This document shows positions 14,960 through 22,366 of a stretch of 23,064 nucleotides of DNA, in pieces. This DNA is from JAHEEL01 sp964195515. Its GTDB lineage: Bacteria; Actinomycetota; Acidimicrobiia; Spongiisociales; UBA5794. The notes under the pieces were generated by a model. It made no database searches and was not told the origin of the DNA. It worked only from the letters and a program-made list of their open reading frames with translations. Within the stretch, counting starts at the first letter, position 1; the number at the start of each line of letters is the position of its first letter. The position numbers and the translations under genes are program-made. The DNA is taken from the NCBI GenBank assembly GCA_964195515.1, contig CAXMQO010000003.1, positions 1 through 23,064 of the forward strand, written 5' to 3'.

Positions 14960-17439
14960 AGACGGCCACTCCGGTTCAGCCACACGAGTGCAAGCCAGCC
15001 GGGCAGGATCGGCAGCCAGAAGGTCATGAGCCTGAACAGCAGTACGGCCGCGAACGCGATTGACGGATCGACGCCGACGACGGTGTACCCCGCGATGAGC
15101 GCCGCCTCAGTGGCGCCCACCCCGCCGGGTGTCGGGGCGGCGGTGGCGACGGCGGCCCCGGCGAGGTAGATGACGGCGGCGCTCGCGACCGGCACATCGG
15201 CACCAAACGCGTTGAGTGAAGCGATCATTGCGATTGTGTAGCTCAGAGTGATGATCGCGGATCCCGCGAAGAGCGCCGCCAGCTTCGTGGGTGTCTTGGC
15301 AATCGTGGCGATCGCAAAGCCCCCGGCTCGCAGAGCCGGGAGAAGGTACTTCGTCAAGAGCTTCCGTCCGACCGGCAGGACCATGAAGAGCCCGGACACG
15401 AGGATGAGGACGGTGACAATGATCACCGTCGTTCTCGTATCCGGGAGGGGCAGTGCGACATCTCGGGATGCGGCGAACCCGAGGAGCACGAGCAGTGAGA
15501 CGTGGACGAGCAAGCCCGCGACGGTGTTCAATCCAACCGCCGAAGCGGCCATCGGCAGCGTCAGGTCTTGCTTCTGGAGGAACCGCACGTTGGTCGCCAT
15601 TCCACCGACCTTCGCCGGCGTCACTCGATTGGAAAACGACGAGGCGAGTTGCGCCATCGTGACCGACCAGAACGGGAGTCGCACCGGAACCGCCCCGACC
15701 ATCCCCAGGCCCGCGCCGAGATATGTCAACGCCGACATCACGGCAACGACGGCAACCCAGCCGAGCTGTGCCGAACGCAGCTCATCGAGGAACCTCGTTG
15801 CCGCCGTCAATTGCGGAATCAACACATAGAGGGCGATGGCCACGCTCGCAAGGACGAACAGTGTCCTGGGCTTCACCCGCTCGATGCGCTCGTACGTCAC
15901 CTCGACGTCGGTCGCGGCGGCGGCGACCGAACGGAGCTTCGCATAACCTTTGGCCTTGCCAAGTTGGGCACGGGTCACCGAACTGAGCGCAAGCGGCTGG
16001 ATCCACGGCAGCGCCTCAGCGATGCCTTCCCTCCCAATCACATTCGCCGCCGCAGCCACGGCTCGACCGGCACCTACCGCCACCGTTGTCGACGCAAGGA
16101 GTTGCGCGTAGTCGCGTGCCAACAACGACTCGCTGGCAGCCAACTCGGCGGAGCCGAAGCCGATGATCCAAGGCACGCCGTCGTCGGCGATGAACACATT
16201 CGCAAGCCGAAGCTCCCGGTGGGCGATCGCGGCGTCGTGCAGCGTGACCACCAGCCTCCAGACGTCAGCGAGGAGCCCGTCGGTCACCTCCTCCGGATCC
16301 ACCGAGTCAAGGGACCGACCGTCGATCTTGCGGTAGGCGAGCAGCATCCCGTCGCTACCGACGTCGGCAATGGTCACGAGCTGGGGTGTGCGGATCCCAC
16401 GAGCGCTCGAGGCGAGGGAGAGGAAGGCCTCATGTTCCACAGACCGGCGCAGCGACGAGAACGGCCGCCGGTCACCAGCCCTCCGGAGCCGGAGCGTCCG
16501 ATAGGCGCGGGACATCAGATCCGCGGCCCGATCGTCCGAGTCGAGCGTCTTGACGAATAGATCCTCCCCGTCGTGGGTCGTCACGTACCAGGGGAGCGAC
16601 CCGCGCGCTTCGACCGGGGCACGCGCCACTTCCGCCACCAGGATTCGGCCCTGCTCGAGCGCCATGCGGACCTCTGTCGCAGTCGCGGCCCGATCGCGGG
16701 TCTTCAGGATCAGTGCCACCAGGGCACCGGCCAGGATTCCAATTCCGATGTCGAAGGGGAGCGTGAGTACCGATATCGATGCACCCACGAACGCCAGCGA
16801 TGCCGCGGCCACCACCAGACCGATCGCCCACGGTCGCAGCCGCGGTCCGATCCACACGCTGCCAACGGTCAAGACGGCGACCACCGCCGCCACACCGTCG
16901 TTGCCGAGTCCGCCACTCGACGTACCTTCAACGGCTTCCTTGAGTGCATCGGACGTCGCAAACGCGAGCACGGTCCGGCTCCCCAGCGCCCCGAGCGCGA
17001 GGGCCGAGAGCGCAGCCACGTTGATCATGATCCATCGGCGATACTTCGTCCGGTACAGCAGAAAGACATTCGTACCGACGATCGCGGTGAAGATGAACAG
17101 AGCGATCACCGCCTGGATACCCGTGCTCAGCCACTCGGGCCACGCTTCCTGGATCGTGGCGAAGTCTTCTCTGATGCCGAGCAACGCACTCTCAAAGATC
17201 AGCAGGAGCATCATCCCGAACAACACCAGCACGACGCCGACCAGCGCGCGCAGTACGTAGACGGTCGATCGCACCAGGGGTGGGCGCGGCTCGGCGGTCA
17301 CCGCGCTGGGATTCGGCTCAGCCTGGATTTGCTCGCTCATCGATTGAGGCGGTGTCGGCTCATTCACATCGATCCGCTCAGATTGGGATGCTGTTCCCTG
17401 CCGCATGAGCATATCCGAGTCATCTTCGCGAGGGTGCAC
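14956..17439 (-). CDS. flippase-like protein with degenerate kinase domain
   Basis: This 827-aa protein has a polar N-terminus (1-55), about six helices (58-247), a soluble kinase-like domain (about 250-515) and a C-terminal LPG-synthase-TM/flippase domain (about 524-820) with the hallmark APTPGGVGATEAALIAGY at 768-785. The kinase-like part keeps Lys297 (LFVKTLD) and Asn414, but the catalytic loop reads HRELRLAN (Asp to Glu409) and the metal-binding DFG is GFG (Gly427), so it is probably a pseudokinase with a scaffolding or sensing role. GTG 17439 has AGGAG 6 bases upstream. It heads the leftward operon of kinase, PAP2 and flippase genes; the next annotated gene starts 153 bases on. Confidence 0.9.
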   Translation of the reverse strand: MHPREDDSDMLMRQGTASQSERIDVNEPTPPQSMSEQIQAEPNPSAVTAEPRPPLVRSTVYVLRALVGVVLVLFGMMLLLIFESALLGIREDFATIQEAWPEWLSTGIQAVIALFIFTAIVGTNVFLLYRTKYRRWIMINVAALSALALGALGSRTVLAFATSDALKEAVEGTSSGGLGNDGVAAVVAVLTVGSVWIGPRLRPWAIGLVVAAASLAFVGASISVLTLPFDIGIGILAGALVALILKTRDRAATATEVRMALEQGRILVAEVARAPVEARGSLPWYVTTHDGEDLFVKTLDSDDRAADLMSRAYRTLRLRRAGDRRPFSSLRRSVEHEAFLSLASSARGIRTPQLVTIADVGSDGMLLAYRKIDGRSLDSVDPEEVTDGLLADVWRLVVTLHDAAIAHRELRLANVFIADDGVPWIIGFGSAELAASESLLARDYAQLLASTTVAVGAGRAVAAAANVIGREGIAEALPWIQPLALSSVTRAQLGKAKGYAKLRSVAAAATDVEVTYERIERVKPRTLFVLASVAIALYVLIPQLTAATRFLDELRSAQLGWVAVVAVMSALTYLGAGLGMVGAVPVRLPFWSVTMAQLASSFSNRVTPAKVGGMATNVRFLQKQDLTLPMAASAVGLNTVAGLLVHVSLLVLLGFAASRDVALPLPDTRTTVIIVTVLILVSGLFMVLPVGRKLLTKYLLPALRAGGFAIATIAKTPTKLAALFAGSAIITLSYTIAMIASLNAFGADVPVASAAVIYLAGAAVATAAPTPGGVGATEAALIAGYTVVGVDPSIAFAAVLLFRLMTFWLPILPGWLALVWLNRSGRL

Positions 17440-17493
17440 CGCCGACTCCTGAGAGCATGGACACCCGGTTCCGAACGGGAACGGCGGACTTGC

Positions 17494-17530
17494 CCGGACG
17501 GCCCAACCAGTGGAGGGACGGTCCGTCCGG
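17494..17530 (-). terminator. hairpin after the lipoprotein gene
   Basis: CCGGACGG (17494-17501) and CCGTCCGG (17523-17530) form a perfect 8-bp stem directly after the lipoprotein stop at 17533. An overlapping smaller hairpin, GGACG-GTC-CGTCC (about 17516-17528), is an alternative. No U-run follows, so it may attenuate rather than fully stop readthrough into the flippase-pseudokinase gene. Confidence 0.4.
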
Positions 17531-17532
17531 CG

Positions 17533-18183
17533 CTAGCCAACACCTGCCTCAGGAACGGAGGTCGTTGGCGGACGGTAGACGTCCTCGGGATCCGCGGGGA
17601 GCGAGTCGCACCCGAGGGCGTAGTTGACGGTCTCCTTCAACTCGCCGGGAATCCACGGCGTGTCGACGAAGACCCCTCGATCGGCCGTAGCGTCGAGCTT
17701 GGACTGGAACTCGGCGCACACCTGGTTGTCCGCGGCGAGCGCTTCTCGGTACGCGGCCATCTCTGCACTCTCTGAGAGCTCGTACCAATCCGCAGCGGTA
17801 CCTGCGCGAGCGGCGAGTTCTGCGATCGGGAGTTCCCGAAAGTACAACCGGTGGAGATCGGCAATCTGTTCGGGTGGCTCGATGTCTGCGGCTGCTTCGA
17901 GAGCCTCGGCTTGTATCTCCGCGACCTGCACGAGGGCAACCTGCAAGTCGCGCGGGGTGAAGTCGGTGAGCTGCACTCCCTGATCCGTGAGCCCCAGATG
18001 CGATCCCTGGCCCACGATGAGCACAAGGCCTTCCGGGCTCGTTGCGAGCGGCTCGTACTGCTCGATGCCTCGCTCGAAGATCGTGTTGATGCGGTCCACG
18101 TACTCGGTCAGCGACATCTCACCGCCGCCGCATCCAACGAGCAGGAGCACAACCGAAAGCGCGAGGGAAATGAAGCGCCTGAT
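17533..18183 (-). CDS. secreted lipoprotein, paralogue 2, likely ATC start
   Basis: This lipoprotein (216 aa if started at 18183) is homologous to those at 5929 and 21657. The signal peptide reads IRRFISLALSVVLLLVGC with the modified Cys at 18. The mature protein has SLTEYVDRINTI, FTPRDLQVAL, EPPEQIADLHRL, EMAAYREALAAD, TPWIPGELKE and PEDVYRPP, with two conserved cysteines (QVC, LGC) and a roughly 15-residue insertion before FTPRDLQ compared with the other two. Start: AAGGAGG (18197-18191) sits 7 bases before ATC 18183, exactly where paralogue 3 has its TTG. The nearest canonical start, ATG 18216, has no ribosome binding site and gives an unusually long n-region. Function unknown; the flippase-pseudokinase operon follows by 93 bases. 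Confidence 0.85.
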   Translation of the reverse strand: MRRFISLALSVVLLLVGCGGGEMSLTEYVDRINTIFERGIEQYEPLATSPEGLVLIVGQGSHLGLTDQGVQLTDFTPRDLQVALVQVAEIQAEALEAAADIEPPEQIADLHRLYFRELPIAELAARAGTAADWYELSESAEMAAYREALAADNQVCAEFQSKLDATADRGVFVDTPWIPGELKETVNYALGCDSLPADPEDVYRPPTTSVPEAGVG

Positions 18184-18517
18184 CGCGAAACCTCCTTGCA
18201 CAGAAACTCGATGCATCGCGGCCGAACCCGGGTTGCATTCTCGCTCACTCGAACCAACGGCCGATAGGGGCTGATTGCTCTCGCGGGCTCGCGGTTGCAG
18301 TCGCGCCTCGCCGAATACCGGCCGAGAACCGCGGCTGCCAGCACGTGCCAAACGGCATTGCTAGCCTGGGGCCCGGTTCCCGTATCTGATGCGGTCAGCC
18401 AAGGACATGCTCGGCATCGTTCGCCGCCTCGTCGGAGAAGCAGGCGGTGCGTTCCAGATTCGGCGGCGCCGGCGGAAGACCCAGGGGCTTTCGCCCCGTG
18501 GGTGGGAGAGGACCCAC
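18184..18517. other. 334-base divergent intergenic region with leader of the MMPL gene
   Basis: No convincing gene is seen here. It holds the upstream regions of the leftward lipoprotein and rightward MMPL genes. Notable are a 10-base perfect palindrome AACCCGGGTT (18225-18234), an inverted repeat CGCGGTT/AACCGCG (18290-18296 and 18327-18333), a weak rightward promoter TTGCTA (18358) with TATCTG (18383) at 19-base spacing, an 8-bp hairpin CGCCGCCT/AGGCGGTG (18422-18429 and 18442-18449, one G-U pair), and the switch-like hairpins at 18479-18517. Confidence 0.5.
18479..18517 (+). promoter_or_regulatory. two mutually exclusive leader hairpins at the MMPL start
   Basis: Hairpin A: ACCCAGGGGC (18479-18488) pairs with GCCCC-G-TGGGT (18493-18503) around loop TTTC, giving 10 bp and one bulged G. 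Hairpin B: GTGGGT (18498-18503) pairs with ACCCAC (18512-18517), with the ribosome binding site GGGAGAGG forming the loop, directly against the ATG. Both use 18499-18503, so only one can form at a time. This would allow translational control of the transporter, though no known riboswitch class is recognised. Confidence 0.45.
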
Positions 18518-21493
18518 ATGCTTGACTCGGACGTCGATCGCAAAGATGAACCAGAGTTCGTCCCCATAGAGAGCTACGGCTTCTACGAATGGATCAACCG
18601 CCACTCGTGGTCGATCGCGGCGGTGCTAGTAGTCCTGGCCGTGGGACTCGCCGCCCTCTACCCGGTAGTCGCCGATCAGAGCGAACCATCGTTCGATCCG
18701 AAGGGCCCCATCTACGACACCCGGGATCATGTTGACGAAGTCTTCGCTTCGAGTTCATCCATACGCGAGGTCCCGTTCATCGTTGAGAATCCCGCCGGTG
18801 GCGACGTGCTCAGCCGCGATCCTCTACTGGAACTCAAACAGAATCAGGACGCGCTGCTCGCGGATCCTGAGTCCCAAAGTCACCTTGCGGCGACGTTCGC
18901 CCGGGAACTCGGTGTCACGATCGAGGGCGTCTACTCAATCGCGAACGCCGTCGACACTGCACTCCCCGGCGGCCTCGAGGCGGCATCAGAAGCCGACGTG
19001 AAGATCGCACTTGCCGACCTCTTCGCCGACGACGCGCCAACGAGCTCGTTGCGGTTCCTCCTCGCACCGATGGGGACAACACGAGACGTGACAACGATCA
19101 ACGGCGTTTCTGTCGTGGTGTGGGAATCACAGGCGTTCTTTGCACGCGTGGTATACGACTTCGACACGTTCGACCAAGAACAGCTGCTGGAGGCATTCGG
19201 GGAGGAAACCAGCCTTGAAGCCGAGCGCTGGCTGCGGAGTGTGCAATCCACACTGCGTGGCAACGAAGTGTCCGTCACGGCGATCGGCGTCGCCATGGAC
19301 ACGGGACTCGTTGCCGAAGAACAGACCACGGCTGCGGCGCCATATCTCCTCGCAGCGGTGGCATTCATCGTGATCCTGGTTGGCGCGCTACTCCGGTCGT
19401 ACTGGGCGGCGATGATCGTTGGGGCCGGCCTCGGCGTGACGATGATGTTCTACGGCGGCATCAACGCTCTACTCGGGCTGAAGATGAATTCGCCACTGCT
19501 GATCATGATCGTGCCGATCGCTCTGATCAGCTTCGGCGTGGACTTCTTCATTCATGCCAGCGGGCGGACACGTGAGATGCAAGTTCTGGGCTTGGGGCGA
19601 GACCGGGCCTACCCGCTCGGCTTGACGGCTGTATCGTCCGCCCTCCTGCTCGCGGCGTTGTCGTCGGCGGCTGCATTCCTGTCGAATGCGGTCTCCGGAA
19701 TCGAGGGCATCGTCGAATTCGGGATCGCCGCGGCGGTTGGCTTGCTGCTGTCGTACATGATCCTCGGATGGGTCGCACCGAAGCTGCTGCTGTCGACCGA
19801 GGAGCGGCTGGGTCCGCGACCGGCGGACCTCAGCCATCTGCGAACGGCCGGCCAGAAGGTCGGGTTCGTCGTGGCGTCGTTCATCGCCGCGATCGCAGTG
19901 ACCATGACCATCGTGATGCCGGCGATCGGGTGGGGTCTCTACCTCGTGTTCCTGCTTCTGTTCGTCTACCTGCCGTACTGGCTCACCCGCCGGCGCAACC
20001 GACGCGCTGCGGAGTCGGGTCGACCATTGACGGATGAGGTCAAGGGTGCTGGCCACGGTTTCAGCGCTGCAGGCACGACGGTGCACTTCGTCGCAAGGTG
20101 GCGGGTGTTCGCGATCCCCCTCGTTGTGGTCCTGGCCGTGGTTGCCCTCATCGGTGCGTCCAAGGTGGAGCGAGGGTTCGAGGTTAAGGACTTCTTCTCC
20201 TCGAAGACCGATTTCGTTGCGAGTCTCGACAAGCTCGAGCGATACTGGGGAAGCGGCGGAGGCACCAGCGACTACGTCTACATCGAAGGCGACCTCACCG
20301 CACCCGGAACTCTCACCGCGGTGGAGAGCGCTCAGGCGGAGATCGCAGCATCGGACGCGGCGTTCGTGCGCGACTTCAACGGCGAAGTCGAATTCTCACC
20401 GAACGCTGTCACCGTAGTGCGGATCGCGACGATGTCTGCGCCGATGCGCGCCGCCATCGCCGCCGAACAGGGCGTCGAGATTACCGACAACGACGGCGAC
20501 GGTATCGCAGATAGCCCCGAACAGATCGCCGCGATCTACCGGTACGTCAAGACGAACAGCGTTCTGGACGATGGTGGGGTTGAGATCTTCCCGGTCGAAC
20601 AGACCGAGACGATCCTCTACTTGGGTGACGGCGTCCAAGGGACGAGGATCGCGACGGGTATAGCCACGTTCACCGACGACGAGATCATCCTTGCGGGACG
20701 AGCGGTACTCGAGAACGCTGCTGTGGGACTCAAAGCCAATCTCCCCGACGGCACCGCGACCGTCGCGGTATCCGGGGGCGCTATTACCGGCCAGGATTCC
20801 ATGGACTCCTTCCTGCAATCGATGCTGCTATCGCTCCCGATCGCCGTGGTGCTGACGTCCTTGCTCGTGTTCATCACCCTCTTCTTCATCTTCCGCCACT
20901 TCGGGCGACGGATGGCATCGATCTTGAAGCGGTCGGGTCGCTATGCGGTGGTCTCGATGGTCCCGATTCTCCTCGTCGTGGCGTTGGTCTACGGGTTCAT
21001 GTACCTCGTCGGGTACCGCCTGAATCTGATCACCGCGATGATCGCTGCGATCTCGATCGGCGTCGGTGTCGACTATGCGACACACTTCACGGTTCGCTTC
21101 ATCGAGGAATTCGAGCACGAACCCAGTCGATTTCCGGCCCTGCGACGGACGGGCGAGGGCACCGGGGGTGCGCTGACCATCTCCGCCGTGACCTCAATGA
21201 CGGGGTTCCTCATCATGGCAGCGGCACCAATGCCGATGTTCGTGACGTTCGGCGTCCTCACGGCCGTCATGATCGGGTGCTCGCTCGTTGTGACGCTCCT
21301 CGTGCTGCCGAGCCTCCTGTTGCTCGTCACACCATCCCGCAAGGGCGACGAACGGGAGGACATGATCGATGACGTGACCCGCGGCGGCGAGTTCGACTAC
21401 GAGCCGCACAAACGGGACACTGCCATGAGGCAGCCCCACACGCCGGCGACCGCATCAACGCCAACCCCGGAGTCCGGCGACACACAGGCCTGA
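18518..21493 (+). CDS. MMPL/RND-family transporter
   Basis: This 991-aa transporter has the duplicated RND plan: TM1 at about 25-46, a large extracytoplasmic domain, a helix bundle with GVDFFIHASGR (Asp342), then a second half with TM7 at about 530-550, another large loop and a bundle with GVDYATHFTVRF (Asp852). These paired Asp residues are the proton-relay positions of MMPL/RND exporters. MMPL proteins typically export lipids, glycolipids or hydrophobic compounds. The second extracytoplasmic loop holds a calcium-type loop DNDGDGIAD at about 657-665. The C-terminal tail (about 930-991) is soluble and Thr/Pro-rich. ATG 18518 was chosen for AGAGG 6 bases upstream; an earlier ATG (18389) would add 43 residues that look like structured leader RNA. 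Lipoprotein paralogues flank it on both sides. Confidence 0.93.
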   Translation: MLDSDVDRKDEPEFVPIESYGFYEWINRHSWSIAAVLVVLAVGLAALYPVVADQSEPSFDPKGPIYDTRDHVDEVFASSSSIREVPFIVENPAGGDVLSRDPLLELKQNQDALLADPESQSHLAATFARELGVTIEGVYSIANAVDTALPGGLEAASEADVKIALADLFADDAPTSSLRFLLAPMGTTRDVTTINGVSVVVWESQAFFARVVYDFDTFDQEQLLEAFGEETSLEAERWLRSVQSTLRGNEVSVTAIGVAMDTGLVAEEQTTAAAPYLLAAVAFIVILVGALLRSYWAAMIVGAGLGVTMMFYGGINALLGLKMNSPLLIMIVPIALISFGVDFFIHASGRTREMQVLGLGRDRAYPLGLTAVSSALLLAALSSAAAFLSNAVSGIEGIVEFGIAAAVGLLLSYMILGWVAPKLLLSTEERLGPRPADLSHLRTAGQKVGFVVASFIAAIAVTMTIVMPAIGWGLYLVFLLLFVYLPYWLTRRRNRRAAESGRPLTDEVKGAGHGFSAAGTTVHFVARWRVFAIPLVVVLAVVALIGASKVERGFEVKDFFSSKTDFVASLDKLERYWGSGGGTSDYVYIEGDLTAPGTLTAVESAQAEIAASDAAFVRDFNGEVEFSPNAVTVVRIATMSAPMRAAIAAEQGVEITDNDGDGIADSPEQIAAIYRYVKTNSVLDDGGVEIFPVEQTETILYLGDGVQGTRIATGIATFTDDEIILAGRAVLENAAVGLKANLPDGTATVAVSGGAITGQDSMDSFLQSMLLSLPIAVVLTSLLVFITLFFIFRHFGRRMASILKRSGRYAVVSMVPILLVVALVYGFMYLVGYRLNLITAMIAAISIGVGVDYATHFTVRFIEEFEHEPSRFPALRRTGEGTGGALTISAVTSMTGFLIMAAAPMPMFVTFGVLTAVMIGCSLVVTLLVLPSLLLLVTPSRKGDEREDMIDDVTRGGEFDYEPHKRDTAMRQPHTPATASTPTPESGDTQA

Positions 21494-21526
21494 CGCTGCG
21501 AAGGACCAGAGTTGAAGGAGGTCGTG

Positions 21527-21640
21527 GTGGTCGCCCTCGGGTGCCTAGCGGCCGAACGCTACAGAAGGGCAGACGACATCGTGAGAGCCCCAGGCCCGCT
21601 CGGCAAACAGCAGCGAGAAGTCGCCGACGCATGCCGCTGA
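21527..21640 (+). CDS. possible 37-aa ORF downstream of the MMPL gene
   Basis: AAGGAGGT (21515-21522), close to a perfect Shine-Dalgarno sequence, lies 33 bases or less after the MMPL stop and 4-5 bases before GTG 21527. The frame runs 37 codons (MVALGCLAAERYRRADDIVR, then 17 more residues ending in DACR). A TTG at 21512 in the same frame, with AAGGA 6 bases upstream, would add five residues. No domain is recognised. It ends 17 bases before the convergent lipoprotein stop. Confidence 0.35.
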   Translation: MVALGCLAAERYRRADDIVRAPGPLGKQQREVADACR

Positions 21641-21656
21641 GATTCAGCCGGCTGGG

Positions 21657-22280
21657 TCAGGGAGTGGAACCTGGGGAAGGGCGGTAGACGTCTTCCGGAT
21701 GCTCCGGGTATCCGTCGCATCCGAGCGCAACTTCGAAGAGTTCTTTCAGCTCAGCGGGAATCCACGGCGTTTCGACGAAGACCTCTCGTTGCTCGCCAAT
21801 CGCGTTGACCTCAGACTGCGCATCGGCACACGCCTGCTTGTCGTCGGCAAGCGCTGCCCGATAGGCGGCCATCTCGGTGGTGTCGGAGAGCTCCGCCCAG
21901 TCCGCAGCGGTGCCCGCCCGAACGGACAGTGCCTCTTGGGCTGAGATGAAGTCACTATCGAAATCGAAGAACAGATGGTGAAGAGCCGCGACCTGGTCGG
22001 GCGGATCAATGGCGGCCGTGGCCTCGTCGACTCTGGACTCGATCTCTCTCACCCGATCGAGGGCGGCCTGAAGGTCCTGTGGTGTGAAGTTGACGAGTTG
22101 GGTCCCATCGGCGGCGAGCACGCCCCCTTCGGGGCTTGCCACGAGTACCTCGTACTCCTGTCTCGCCTGATCCACGATGACATTGAGGCGGTCGACGTAC
22201 ACCGTCAGTGACAGCTCACTGCTACCGCCACAGCCTGCAAGCACCAGCGCCACACAGAGGCCAGTCCATACACGACGCAA
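21657..22280 (-). CDS. secreted lipoprotein, paralogue 3 of a three-copy family
   Basis: This 207-aa lipoprotein has signal peptide LRRVWTGLCVALVLAGC (TTG read as Met) with modified Cys17. The mature domain carries the family motifs SLTVYVDRLNVI, FTPQDLQAAL, DPPDQVAALHHLFF, TEMAAYRAALADD, TPWIPAELKE and PEDVYRPSP, with the two conserved cysteines (KQAC, LGC). TTG 22280 was chosen because GGAGG (22291-22287) lies 6 bases upstream and the signal peptide begins there. The open frame reaches a GTG at 22364, but those 28 extra residues have no matching ribosome binding site. It follows the third reductase by 86 bases on the same strand and converges with the MMPL gene. Function unknown. Confidence 0.87.
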   Translation of the reverse strand: MRRVWTGLCVALVLAGCGGSSELSLTVYVDRLNVIVDQARQEYEVLVASPEGGVLAADGTQLVNFTPQDLQAALDRVREIESRVDEATAAIDPPDQVAALHHLFFDFDSDFISAQEALSVRAGTAADWAELSDTTEMAAYRAALADDKQACADAQSEVNAIGEQREVFVETPWIPAELKELFEVALGCDGYPEHPEDVYRPSPGSTP

Positions 22281-22366
22281 TTCCGTCCTCCAGTCCGTCA
22301 ACGCAACCACACCGCCATCGGCAGCCCACCCATCAGGCGCGTAACCAACCACGTTGCACAACACAT

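Noticed and set aside
15502..17775. Long open frames on the plus strand (352 and 400 aa), opposite the flippase-pseudokinase gene
   Set aside because: Translations are rich in Arg, His, Gln and Pro with no domain or hydrophobic core; they mirror a well-supported gene and arise from the high GC content.
18389..18517. Earlier ATG start adding 43 residues to the MMPL transporter
   Set aside because: No ribosome binding site; the added residues are Arg-rich, and the DNA forms several hairpins, more consistent with an untranslated leader.
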